Below are positions 54,732 to 63,849 of a stretch of DNA of 64,000 nt, piece by piece (position 1 is the stretch's first letter; the number at the start of each line of letters is the position of its first letter). Where the stretch lies: contig NC_133335.1 of NCBI RefSeq assembly GCF_042186555.1, positions 172,729,919 through 172,793,918 of the forward strand. The letters are read 5' to 3'. This DNA is from Aquarana catesbeiana. Lineage: Eukaryota; Chordata; Amphibia; Anura; Ranidae. Below the pieces are notes generated by a model, which was not told the DNA's origin, ran no database searches, and saw nothing but the letters and a program-made list of their open reading frames with translations. A program made the position numbers and the translations under genes.

Positions 54732-54989
54732 GGAACAGCAGCCAGCCAGTCGGCGGCTAGTACTGTATAACACAGTACCACGTCGCAGCCTGGGAAAAAT
54801 AGACAGCGTCGCGGACGTAAGGTAGGCGGCCCAGGGGGAGATTTCCACCCGCCCCTGCCTGCCATGCTGCTATGTTAGTGCGGGGGGGGCGGCCGAGAAG
54901 TCGCCGCAGGAGCGGCGCCGCCCCCGCACCACTGCCGCCCCGAGGCCTGGCCTCGGTGGCCTTGTGGAAAATCCAGCCCTGGCCACCAC

Positions 54990-55160
54990 CATGTTTCACT
55001 GTGGGGATGGTGTTCTTTGGGTGATGTGATGTGTTGGGTTTGCGCCAGACATAGCATTTTCTTTGATGGCCAAAAAGTTAAATTTTTGTCTCATCAGACC
55101 AGAGCACCTTCCTCCATACATTTTGGGAGTCTCCCACATGCCTTTTCGTAAACTCAAAAT
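54990..55160 (-). pseudogene. Tc1/mariner-type transposase relic, right piece
   Basis: This continues the piece at 51195-51308 after the GCCACCAC duplication. Phrases such as GGGTTTGCGCCAGACATAGC, AAAAAGTTAAATTTTTGTC and CAGACCAGAGCACCTTC are typical of a very common Tc1/mariner coding region on the minus strand. No frame is intact. Confidence 0.6.
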
Positions 55161-55164
55161 GTGC

Positions 55165-55592
55165 CATTTTGTAACCCAGCTGTAACCCAGACGTGGCCTT
55201 GACTGCAGGGACGGCTGCTGAACACACACAGGAGAACACCTGGTAATGGACCTGGTATTAGCAACCGCTTAAGCATCTCACTGGATCGTGGCCATAACAA
55301 GGATGTACTCCAGGTAAGCTCAATGAAAAGAGAAACTGCAAACAATGACCACATAAGTATCCAGCATGCATAAGTAGAGTTCTACTCATGCATGCTGGAT
55401 GCTTATGTGGTCATTGTTTGCAGTTTCTTATTTCATTGAGCTTACCTGGAGTACATCCTTGTTATGGCCACGATCCAGTGAGACGCTTAAGCGGTTGCTA
55501 ATACCAGGTCCGTTACCAGGTGTTCTCCTGTGTGTGTTCAGCAGCCATCCCTGCAGTCAAGGCCATGGCTGGGTTACAGCCGATTGCTTTAT
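55165..55592. repeat. Large near-perfect palindrome, arms about 200 bp
   Basis: The centre is at 55379-55380 (AGTAGA-GT-TCTACT). The left arm (about 55170-55378) and right arm (55381-55590) are reverse complements with only a handful of differences; for example GCTTACCTGGAGTACATCC on the right faces GGATGTACTCCAGGTAAGC on the left. There is almost no loop. No target duplication was found. The arms contain no gene. It could be a foldback element or an inverted duplication. Confidence 0.93.
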
Positions 55593-55800
55593 ATTGCCTA
55601 CTGTCTGGTAAGCAGGCAATTTATATGAAGTTGTAGCGTTTACCTGTTGATAGTCTTCGGACAATCTTTCTGTTCACCCAACATCCATGCTGTGATAATG
55701 CTAATATTATTTTTTATGATTTTACTGACCTTATTGGAGGTAGGTTATTCTCTCTAACTATTGGCTGTGGATGCCATTTCTGGCCCACATCCATCTCCTA
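55593..55800. other. No recognisable feature
   Basis: About 200 bp of A+T-rich sequence between the palindrome and the next MITE. It might be Penelope-like body sequence, but no motif supports that. Confidence 0.4.
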
Positions 55801-55803
55801 TTA

Positions 55804-56016
55804 GGCCTTAGTCACATTTATGCAGGTTGCAGTTTGCAAATACATGCTTTTCATCCATTGAAGTCTATGGAACCAAAAACCAGAAAAAAGTCCCTGGCCC
55901 TTTCCATAAAATGCACAGATGTGAAGTACATCCATAGGAAACCATGTTAAATGGACTGTAGTGTGTTTCTGCAAAACTGAAAACGAGCTAAAAAATGCAA
56001 AGGTGTGAACCAGGCC
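55804..56016. mobile_element. Harbinger-type MITE, 213 bp, TTA duplication
   Basis: The ends are GGCCTTAGTCACATTTATGCA-like on the left and TGCAAAGGTGTGAACCAGGCC-like on the right, imperfect complements. TTA lies at 55801-55803 and 56017-56019. It is non-coding. Confidence 0.75.
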
Positions 56017-56102
56017 TTATGCTTGCAGCATTAACAGGTTTAATGGTGGTGTTGCTATCCCCTTTTCTCTTTATGTGTTGTTATAACACATCTATGTTGC
56101 TT

Positions 56103-56256
56103 ATTTTACCACTCTATTATACCCATTGTATACAATATGTCTCCACATTTACTCACAGCTCACCCTTGCATGCACTTTTTAGATTGCTGTCTGTCAGACA
56201 GAGTTTGGTTACTTTGTTTATTATAATACACTGTTTAAATTGCAAATTTTGAATAC

Positions 56257-56260
<4 letters not shown>
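56103..56260 (+). mobile_element. Penelope-like terminal arm, inner right part
   Basis: Reverse complement of 31660-31764, including TACTCACAGCTCACC, which retains the uninterrupted version of the GCTGTGAG target site that hAT element 2 duplicated. It leads into a TA microsatellite. Confidence 0.75.

Positions 56261-56313
<53 letters not shown>
56261..56313. repeat. (TA)n microsatellite in the Penelope-like arm
   Basis: About 26 TA units, continuing at 57057-57100 after the insertion of a MITE. Confidence 0.97.
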
Positions 56314-56316
<3 letters not shown>

Positions 56317-57053
56317 GGCAGGACTTAGGGTGGTGGGGGCCCCTGGGCTTGAGTCACTTTCGGGGCCCTACCTTCTATACATTACTTTAAATACTAATAC
56401 GTGGCACTGGTGACACGTGGCACTGATGACAGATGGCACTAATACGTGGCACTGATGACAGATGGCACTAATACGTGGCACTGACAACATTTGAAACTGA
56501 TAACAGATGGCACTGATACGTGGCACTGATGACACGTGACACTGACAGGTGGCACTGGGGGAAGGAGGCACTGATAGGTGGCACTGGGGACAGATGGTAT
56601 TATGTTGTGTAGTGTAACTGTAACTAATGTGAGTGTTCACTCACCGCTGCAGCACGGAAGCTCCCCCTCCTCACACGCTGTCTCTGTGTGAGGAGGGAGA
56701 GCCGGCGATGAAAGATAATCTCATATGTTTACATATGAGATCACCTCCCATTGGACACTCCGATCGAGTGCTAAATGGCCACTGTGATTGGCCATTTAGC
56801 ACGATCTGTGATTGGCTGTGTCCAAGGGACACGGCCAACATAGAACATCCCCAATGCGCGCCCGCAGCGGCGCACAGAGGGGAAGTAAACAGGAGGATGT
56901 CCAGGGATGTCCTCCCGGCAATTGGCGTCCGCGCTGTAGCCGTCTTTTGGCTATAGCACGAGCGCGAAGTGGTTAAAACGTAATTGGGCGGGGCCCCCTA
57001 TTGGTCGGGGCCCATGGGCTTGAGCCCAGTCAAGCCCAATGGTAAGTCCGGCC

Positions 57054-57056
<3 letters not shown>
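56314..57056. mobile_element. hAT-like MITE, 743 bp, in a TA microsatellite
   Basis: The ends are CAGGGCAGGACTTA and TAAGTCCGGCCCTG, extended by imperfect GGGCCCCTGGGCTTGAG/CAAGCCCA-type complements. It is flanked on both sides by TATATATA, compatible with an 8-bp duplication but not provable in this tract. Inside are a short tandem of GTGGCACTGATGACA-type units (56400-56600) and a piggyBac-like end (AAGTGGTTAA, TTAA at 56973-56976). Confidence 0.82.
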
Positions 57057-57099
<43 letters not shown>

Positions 57100-57101
<2 letters not shown>

Positions 57102-57398
57102 TGTATATATTTACTTGATGTCTCTTTATTCTATTCAGAAAATGTATATAAGCTCCTGAAGAAGCGGTTCCCCTGAAACATGTAGAGTTTGTTTTCACGC
57201 TACAGTTTAATCTCTACAGCTTTTATGTATCAGGGTGGTTTGATCCTATATCCCTGATTTAAGCGGACAGTTTTGGTGAAATCAAGTATTTAAACTGTAG
57301 GCTGCTACAGTATTGTTTTTATCTGTCATTATAGAATTTATTTGTGGATTGTTACAAATAACATTTGTCTTTTTTTTATCAGTGGTACCTACAAAGTC
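57100..57398 (+). mobile_element. Penelope-like terminal arm, outer right part
   Basis: Reverse complement of 27560-27870, e.g. TTTACTTGATGTCTC and ATCAGGGTGGTTTGATCC. It includes the phrase CTGAAGAAGCGG...CTGAAAC (57154-57181), which resembles a hammerhead ribozyme core. It stops at about 57398, where Harbinger-type MITE sequence begins. Confidence 0.68.
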
Positions 57399-57783
57399 AA
57401 TTTGTCGGGCATTGATCGGACATTCCGACAACAAAATCCATGGATTTTTTCCAACGGATGTTGGCTCAAACTTGTCTTGTCTTGTCTTGCGATGACGTAA
57501 AACACGTACGTCGGGACTATAAACGGGGCAGTAGCCAATAGCTTTTGTCTCTTAATTTATTCTGAGCATGCGTGCCACTTTGTGCGTCGGATTTGTTTAC
57601 ACACGATCGGAATTTCCGACAACGGATTTTGTAGTCGGAAAATTTTATAGCAAGCTCTCAAACTTTGTGTGTCGGAAATTCCTATGGAAAATGTGTGATG
57701 GAGCCCACACACGGTCGAAATTTCCAACAACAAGGTCCTATCACACATTTTCCATCTGAAAATCCTATCGTGTGTACAGGGCA
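57399..57783. mobile_element. Harbinger MITE related to the autonomous copy at 60371
   Basis: It shares ATTGATCGGACATTCCGAC, AACAAAATCC and ATGTTGGCTCAAACTTG with 60388-60460. The right end, GTGTGTACAGGGCA then TAA, complements the TGCCCCGTACACAC left end of the autonomous element. The extreme left end is altered. It is non-coding. Confidence 0.82.
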
Positions 57784-57786
57784 TAA

Positions 57787-58230
57787 GAGGTAGATCTGTA
57801 ATGAGGGGAAGCTCTGCTGATTTTATCATACACTCATGTGCAAGCTAAAATTGTTGTTTTTTATTTTCCTTGCATATCCCCCTCGGATCTACAGAGACTT
57901 TACTTCCAAGTGCACTTGCAGTGCAAAGTGGATTTGCCTTTAGTAAATAAACCCCACTATCTCGTTCAACCCAGCGGACTGAATGATAAAAAAAAAAAAA
58001 CTGATGAGCTCAGGAGGACCCGCTGTACTAAGTATGCAATGTTAGGTCAGCGATCTCTCTGATGTGCTATTGTGTTCTGACAAGGGGATACCGGGGGCTA
58101 TTTTGTTCTGACAGGGGGATGCCCCCCCACCGCCAGAACACACCGGTCAGCTTCTGTTGGACCACCTGTCGTATACACAGGCTGATGCCCCCCATATTCA
58201 GCCCCCCATGCCCCCCATGTGTGTACAGCC
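57787..58230. other. Mixed repeat fragments
   Basis: It holds a repeat with CAAGTGCACTTGCAGTGCAAAG near 57908-57930 (also seen inverted near 63200-63245), an A-run near 57990, and poly-C-rich sequence with two TTGTTCTGACA(A/G)GGGGAT units near 58072-58128. A Harbinger-like end, GTGTGTACAGCCC next to TTA, lies at about 58219-58234. No gene is seen. Confidence 0.5.
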
Positions 58231-58255
58231 CTTAAGACTTTTGCACAGTACTGTA

Positions 58256-58726
58256 TATAAAGAACACTTTGCACATACAGGAACAGGACAAATCTTTCAA
58301 AAATGTAGTAAAAATGCACATGCTCCATTACTTTTTCTTTTGTTTTTTACTACACATATGTCGTTTCTCAGTTTATTGAATGTGTGGCTTTTCCTGACCA
58401 GCAGTAAACACATTACAACACGGGACATTTCCGGGATTTAGACTATTTTCCCGATTTTATTGTTTACCGGGAAATGTCCCGAGAAATCCGGGTTCTTGCG
58501 ATTTTCCACTGCCACCAGAGGTCCGCGGCCGGCGGAGACATTGTCTCCGCCGGCCGCTATTTTTGAGAACACCAGGAACACCAGGAACACGGCTGGGTGG
58601 CTAGACGGAGCTCCTGTGTCGCCGCCCACCCTCCGCCCCGCCTACCCCCCCGCCCCACTCCGACCTGTTATGGAAAGGGGCGGGGGTTCCATAACCATGC
58701 GGCCGGCGGAGACCTACTAGGAAACC
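58256..58726. other. Non-coding, GC-rich toward the right
   Basis: Two inverted pairs are visible: CCCGAT/ATCCGGG-type elements near 58430-58490, and GCCGGCGGAGACA next to TGTCTCCGCCGGC (58529-58554). A later GCGGCCGGCGGAGACC copy lies at 58700-58715. No gene is recognised. Confidence 0.5.
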
Positions 58727-59945
58727 TTATTTAAAGTGGGGCTCCGCTGGGGACACCTGATGTAAGGGGGGCTCCGCTGGGAACACCTGATGTAAGGGGG
58801 GCACCACTGGGGACATCTGATGTAAGGGGGGGCTCTGCTGGCGACACCTGATGTAAGGGGGGCACCGCTGGCGACACCTGATGTAAGGGGGGCCCCGCTG
58901 GGGACACCTGATGTAAGGGGGGCCCCGCTGGGGACACCTGATGTAAGGGGGGCACCGCTGGGGACATCTGATGTAAGGTGGGCACCACTGGGGACATCTG
59001 ATGTAAGGGGGGCTCCGCTGGGGACACCTGATGTAAGGGGGGCTGCGCTGGGGACACCTGATGTAAGGTGGGCACTGCTGGGGACACCTGATGTAAGGGG
59101 GGCACCGCTGGGGACACCTGATGTAAGGGGGGCTGCGCTGGGGACACCTGCTGTAAGGGGGGCACTGCTGGGGACACCTGATGTAAGGGGGGCACTGCTG
59201 GGGACACCTGATGTAAGGGGGGGCTCCGCTGGTGACACCTGATGTAAGGGGGGGCTCCGCTGGTGACACCTGATGTAAGGGGGGCTCCGCTGGTGACACC
59301 TGATGTAAGGGGGGCTCCGCTGGGGACACCTGATGTAAGGGGGGCTCCGCTGGGGACATCTGATGTAAGGGGGGCACCGCTGGGGACACCTGATGTAAGG
59401 GGGGCTCCGCTGGGGACACCTGATGTAAGAGGGGCACCGCTGGGGACACCTGATGTAAGGGGGGTTCCGCTGGGGACACCTGATGTAAGGGGGCTCCGCT
59501 GGGGACACCTGATGTAAAGGGGCTCTGCTGGGGACATCTAATGTAAGGGGGGGCTCCGCTGGTGACATCTGATGTAAGGAGGGCTCCGCTGGGGATACCT
59601 GATGTAAGGGGGCTCTGCTGGGGACACCTGATGTAAGGGGGGCTCCGCTGGGGACACCTGATGTAAGAGGGGCTCCGCTGGGGACATCTGATGTAAGGGG
59701 GGCTCTGCTGGGGACACCTGATGTAAGGGGGGCTCTGCTGGGGACATCTGATGTGGGGGGGCTCCGCTGGGGACACCTGATGTAAGGGGGGCTCCGCTGG
59801 GGACACCTGATGTAAGGGGGGGCTCCAATAGGGACATCTGATGTAAGTGGGCTCCGCTGGGGGCACCTGATGCAAGGACGGACTCTGCTGGGACACCTGA
59901 TGCAAGGGCGGACTCTGCTGGGGGCACCTCATGCAAGGACGGACG
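58727..59945. repeat. 30-bp minisatellite, about 40 copies
   Basis: The unit is CTCCGCTGGGGACACC plus TGATGTAAGGGGGG, 30 bp, with single-base length changes in the G-run and variants CACCGCTGG, CTGCGCTGG and CTCTGCTGG. The composition is strongly strand-asymmetric (G on the plus strand). Three minus-strand frames stay open for hundreds of codons because 30 is divisible by three and the unit has no stop; I do not regard them as genes. Confidence 0.97.
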
Positions 59946-60368
59946 ACTGGTGGCAGGCGACGTGGCAGGTGACACGCTCAGGGATCCCACTAATTCGGCA
60001 TTATGGTGAGTTGAATAATTTCATTTTATATTACAATGTAATAATAGAAATAATGCACTTCAATCATCCTGACACCATAACAACCATGGTGCCGGGATGA
60101 TTGAAGTACTAACACCAGGTGTTGGGAGTATCTTTATCTGCTGTTAAACTTTCTGGAATACACATATTTCTATTGTTGTGTAGGATCTGGGGCTGCTGTC
60201 CCTCCATCCCTCTCCCCCCTTTCCCTCTCCATCCTTATTCATCTCAGACTCTAACCACACCCCCTTTGAGTCACGCCCACTTAAGACACGCCCACTATTT
60301 TAAAAAAGTTTTTAAAATGGCCACTTTTTCGGGAGCAGTGATTTTAATAATGCTTAAAGTGAAACAAT
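59946..60368. other. Non-coding flank with a hairpin and a hAT-derived scrap
   Basis: A hairpin lies at about 60058-60107 (ACTTCAATCATCC facing GGATGATTGAAGT). At about 60300-60358 a stretch with TTTTTCGGGAGCAGTGATTT and TAATGCTTAAAGT matches the left arm of the BED-type hAT family (compare 7314-7350), but without termini. The Harbinger element starts directly after it. Confidence 0.6.
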
Positions 60369-60370
60369 AA

Positions 60371-60846
60371 TGCCCCGTACACACGGTCGGACATTGATCG
60401 GACATTCCGACAACAAAATCCTCGGATTTTTTCCTACGGATGTTGGCTCAAACTTGTTTTGCCTACACACGGTCGCACAAAGTTGTCGGAATTTCCGATC
60501 GCCAAGAACGCGGTGACGTCAAGCACGTACGACGAGACTAGAAAAGGCCGGTTCAGAACCAAGCGCAGCACCCTTTGGGCTCCTTTTGCTAATCTCGTGT
60601 TAGTAAAAGTTTGGTGAGAGACGATTCGCGCTTTTTCAGACTCGTGGCTTTCAGATCGTTTTCTGCCGTTCAGTTTGTGCTTGTGGGTTTGTATCTGCTC
60701 TTCAGTGCGTGCAAGCAAGTTCCGCGTGACTTTAGTCACTGTATTCTTGTTCGTTCGTTACTGGTTTTCAGGTCGCTCTTCACAGGCCTTGCTGTTCTTC
60801 AGTGCGTTCTGTTACTTCGTTCTGAGCAGCCGACCGTTTTCTAGCC
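60371..60846 (+). other. Harbinger left terminal region and 5' leader
   Basis: After the terminus come repeated GTCGGA/TTCCGAC words (subterminal), then a GC-moderate leader. The MITE at 57399-57783 shares the first 80 or so bases. No upstream reading frame of note. Confidence 0.7.
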
Positions 60847-63027
60847 ATGTTTCGTATGCGTACTCCTCGTAGGGTTCGTGCTGTGCGGGGGCTTGGTGTT
60901 GGGGTCCTGACCTTGACACAAGTCCAGTCCATGAACAGGGTGGGGAGGAGTTCATGGACCAAGAATTGGTTGCTTCAGCATGACCAGTTCTGTCATATGC
61001 CTTTGCTCCGTGAGATCCGTGAGAATAATCCTGATGATTTCAGGAACTTTCTCAGGATGACGGACCCCGTGTTTCACCGTCTGTTGGCTTCGCTGACCCC
61101 CTATATCAGCAGGCAGGATACCTGCATGAGGCAAGCCATCACTGCGGAGCAGAGGTTGGTCGCTACCTTGCGGTATTTGGCCACAGGGAGAAGTCTGCAG
61201 GACTTGAAGTTCTCGACAGGCATCTCCCCCCAGGCTCTGGGTATCATCATCCCAGAGACCTGTTCTGCCATCATCCAGGTTCTGCAGAAGGAGTATATGA
61301 AGGTAAGATTTTTATCCTTTTATATCACATTTTATTGTATTGAATGTTTGCTAATGTCTTGTATTTCTTTCCTCATTCCCTAATTACCATGATTGTAATA
61401 TGCTGTGAATGTCCCCTTTGTCCTCATGCATGCTGGATTTTTATGTAATTATTATTTTAGGTCCTTCATACATATTTGCCCTTCAATAACCTCTCCAGCA
61501 TGGTGTCCCCTGCCCTATATTCACCTCATGTAGTCACTTAACAATGTATTTTATCAGCTCCATAGTAGTGCTTTACCCCAAACACCCCCTAAAATGTTTG
61601 GAAATGTTATTTTGGATTTAAATTCAGGCAGAGGGCCAGAGGCTTTTTTTTGTGGTGTCCCCAAATTTTTGGTAACCCTCCCTCCCCAAACTGCTAAGTC
61701 AGCTGATCCCAATTCTCTATCCTCAATCATCTATCTGCTGACTTTGCCAAACCCATACACACTATACCCATCTCTTTTGTGGTCAGATTTATGGCTGAAT
61801 TACCCAAAGCATGTAGTGCAAGGGCCTGCCTGTATACTTTCCAATAGTACTGTTTAAAGTTTTTGTATCCTATTATTATCTTGATAGGTAATAGCAGAAT
61901 GTCCAAATGTGCTCAAATGTGTACAGTGTGTATTTATATCTTTGTATTATGACACTTCTTACCTGTCCAGTGGTCTGCCAATAGTGTAACTAAGGAGGGG
62001 CTGTTCCAAGTAATACCCTGTATTTAGGCATTCATCTCTCAATGAAGTGAAGAGGGTTACCTGTCCAAGAGTTTCCCCCCCCCCTATAATGTTAGAAATG
62101 GCCCATGAGAGGGGGGAGGGGGAATATGATAGGTGTACCTTATACTTTGTTGTTGTTAAATTCCCCTTAATAAATGCTATCTGGAGGTTGACCCATAATG
62201 TTTGTGTCTAATCTGCTTGCCAGGTTTATGTGAAAAAATAGTAATGTTTATTGTTTTTTCCTCAACAGTTTCCTTCCACGCCACAGGAATGGCAGACTGT
62301 GGCCTCCCACTTTGCCCAGCGGTGGGACTTTCCTAACTGCGGAGGGGCAATTGATGGGAAACACGTCCACATCGTCCCACCACCCAACTCGGGGTCGTAC
62401 TATTATAATTACAAGGGGTTTAATAGTATAGTGATGTTGGCGGTGGTGTCGGCTAATTACGAGTTCTTGTATGTGGACGTGGGGAAGAATGGCCGGATGT
62501 CCGATGGTGGAGTCATCGCCCAGACGGAGTTCTACAGGCGTCTCCAGAATGGCAGTTTGGACTTGCCACCTCCAGAGGACAATGTTGAAGGTCTCCCATT
62601 TGTGTTCGTTGCTGATGAAGCATTTGCGCTGGGGGACCACCTGATGCGGCCATTCCCGATGAGGACCCTCACCCCGGAACAGAGGGTTTTTAATTACCGG
62701 CTGGCCAGAGCCCGAAGAGTGGTGGAGAACACATTTGGAATCCTGGCCTGCCGGTTCCGACTATTTCTGACACCCATCCATATGGCGGAGTATAAACTGA
62801 ACCATATTATACTGGCGTGCTGTGTTCTCCATAATTTTTTAAGAAAACATTCAGCCAACTATGCTGGCTCAGTTGGGCCTGAGGCCGGAATACCAAATAC
62901 ATCAACAATGACGGCACTTGAAAGCGGCCGTCCTGGCTTGCCCTCCCTGAATGCCCGTGATGTCCGGTTACGATACCTGGAGTTCTTTGCGGGTAGGGGG
63001 GCTATCAATATGCCAGACAATCTGTGA
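60847..63027 (+). CDS. PIF/Harbinger (HARBI1-like) transposase, two exons, apparently intact
   Basis: Exon 1 is 60847-61302 (152 codons) and exon 2 is 62269-63027 (252 codons plus TGA); the intron is phase 0, giving 404 residues. Exon 1 begins MFRMRTPRRVRAVRGLGVGV and has a helix-turn-helix-like part, with FRNFLRMTDPVFHRLLASL near 60-78, ITAEQRLVATLRYLATGRS and ISPQALGIIIPETC. Exon 2 carries the DDE_4 nuclease: FPNCGGAIDGKHVHI (D181), VDVGKNGRMSDGGV, FVADEAFALG (D268) and RARRVVENTFGILACRFRLF (E305), then a CCVLHNF motif. This matches the usual HARBI1 length and order. No stop or frameshift was found. Splice joining is inferred from the domain continuity across it. Confidence 0.92.
61303..62268 (+). 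other. Intron of the Harbinger transposase
   Basis: 966 bp. The donor is AAG|GTAAGA at 61302/61303 and the acceptor TTTTTTCCTCAACAG| at 62268, with a pyrimidine tract. Removing it joins a complete motif (EYMK to FPSTPQEW) in the same reading phase. It is A+T-rich and contains no repeat that I recognise. Confidence 0.85.
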
Positions 63028-63610
63028 CACCTTTTTCAAATAAAAAACAACCAAAAGCTATTCTTGGTGGACATTTCCTGCTTGTGTTTGTTTAAGCTGA
63101 CCCTGACAGAAATGTGTTGAGTGCAGAAAATGTCGTGATTGGGTAACCTTATAAAAAACAGTGTTGGCTGGTACTTCCTAAATGCAAAAACACTTTTCAC
63201 TACAAGTGCACTTGCAACTGCACTGAACCTGCACTTGTAGTGCAAAGTGTATTTGACCTTAGGAAATAACCCCCATTTGTGCATAAAACAGCAATTACAT
63301 CACCCCAAAAGTGTTGTAGTGTTGAGACAATAATCCACACATTCTTGAGTAAGGCACTTTTTTATACCTGCACAATCACATGCGCATTTACCCAAGGTTT
63401 TTAAACAAACCAACATGTTTGTTGTATAAAATGTTTGCATTAGCATTATGAAAAATCAAAATATCCATTTCTGATAAAACAGGCCTGTGTAAAACCAACA
63501 AGAAAGCCAAAAAACTAGAACTTACAAAGTTCACATTAGGTAAAACCTGAAGGCTATATCAGACATCAGTATTTAGGAACTGGGTTTGATATAGCGTTCA
63601 GATGGGGGGA
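63028..63610. other. Harbinger 3' flank
   Basis: An AATAAA-type signal (AAATAAAAAAC) lies 15 bp after the stop. A short palindrome, CACTACAAGTGCA (63198-63210) facing TGCACTTGTAGTG (63230-63242), has 13-bp perfect arms and a 19-base loop. No gene is seen. Confidence 0.6.
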
Positions 63611-63623
63611 ACTCACCCCCTGG

Positions 63624-63843
63624 AAAAGCCAAATTTGGAAGATGCACACCAATTTACGAATGTCCACATGTGCTATCTGCCATCAGGGGGGATCAAGGGA
63701 CGTGTTTTGGGGGAGCAAGCCCTTCCTCAACGCGACTTTATAATTGAGGAAGGGGTTGCACCCCCAAAACGCGTCCATTGATCTCCCGTGATGGCAGATA
63801 GCACATGTTGGCACACTGTGTGCATCCTCCAAATTTGGCTTTT
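63624..63843. repeat. Foldback element, about 100-bp inverted arms
   Basis: The left arm runs from GCCAAATTTGG through GTGCTATCTGCCATCA and CGTGTTTTGGGGG to CCTTCCTCAA (63730). The right arm is its complement from TTGAGGAAGG (63744) through CCCCAAAACGCG and TGATGGCAGATAGCAC to CCAAATTTGGC. The loop is about 13 bases. A few mismatches and small length differences occur. The GAGGAAGGGG...AAAACGCGT words are common in frog repeats. Confidence 0.9.
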
Positions 63844-63849
63844 CGAAAC

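Larger units (their letters stand above)
51309..54981 (-). mobile_element. hAT element 3, 3.7 kb
   Basis: The ends are CAGGTCCGGATTT and AAAATCCAGCCCTG, with GCCGCCCC...GGCC words just inside both. The exact 8-bp duplication GCCACCAC is at 51301-51308 and 54982-54989. It contains the C-terminus of a minus-strand hAT transposase, a C/T-rich simple-repeat region (51890-52250), a piggyBac MITE (52593-53478), a minisatellite (53510-54440) and a GC-rich right end with promoter-like motifs. It disrupts a Tc1/mariner relic. Most of its transposase is gone. Confidence 0.9.
27054..58255. mobile_element. Tc1/mariner-type element (outer frame of a nested block)
   Basis: The left end is TACAGTACTGTGCAAAAGT at 27054; the right end at about 58237-58255 is its complement, ACTTTTGCACAGTACTGTA, and both sit at TA dinucleotides. 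Between them lie all the insertions up to 58.2 kb. The left portion keeps a transposase fragment (27300-27548). The C-terminal half is not found on the right side, so either it was deleted or the two ends come from two separate copies. The outer pairing is therefore less certain than the ends themselves. Confidence 0.5.

Noticed and set aside
58717..59932. Proline-rich frames of up to 401 codons on the minus strand
   Set aside because: Three overlapping frames are open at once over a 30-bp minisatellite, which is a periodicity artefact.
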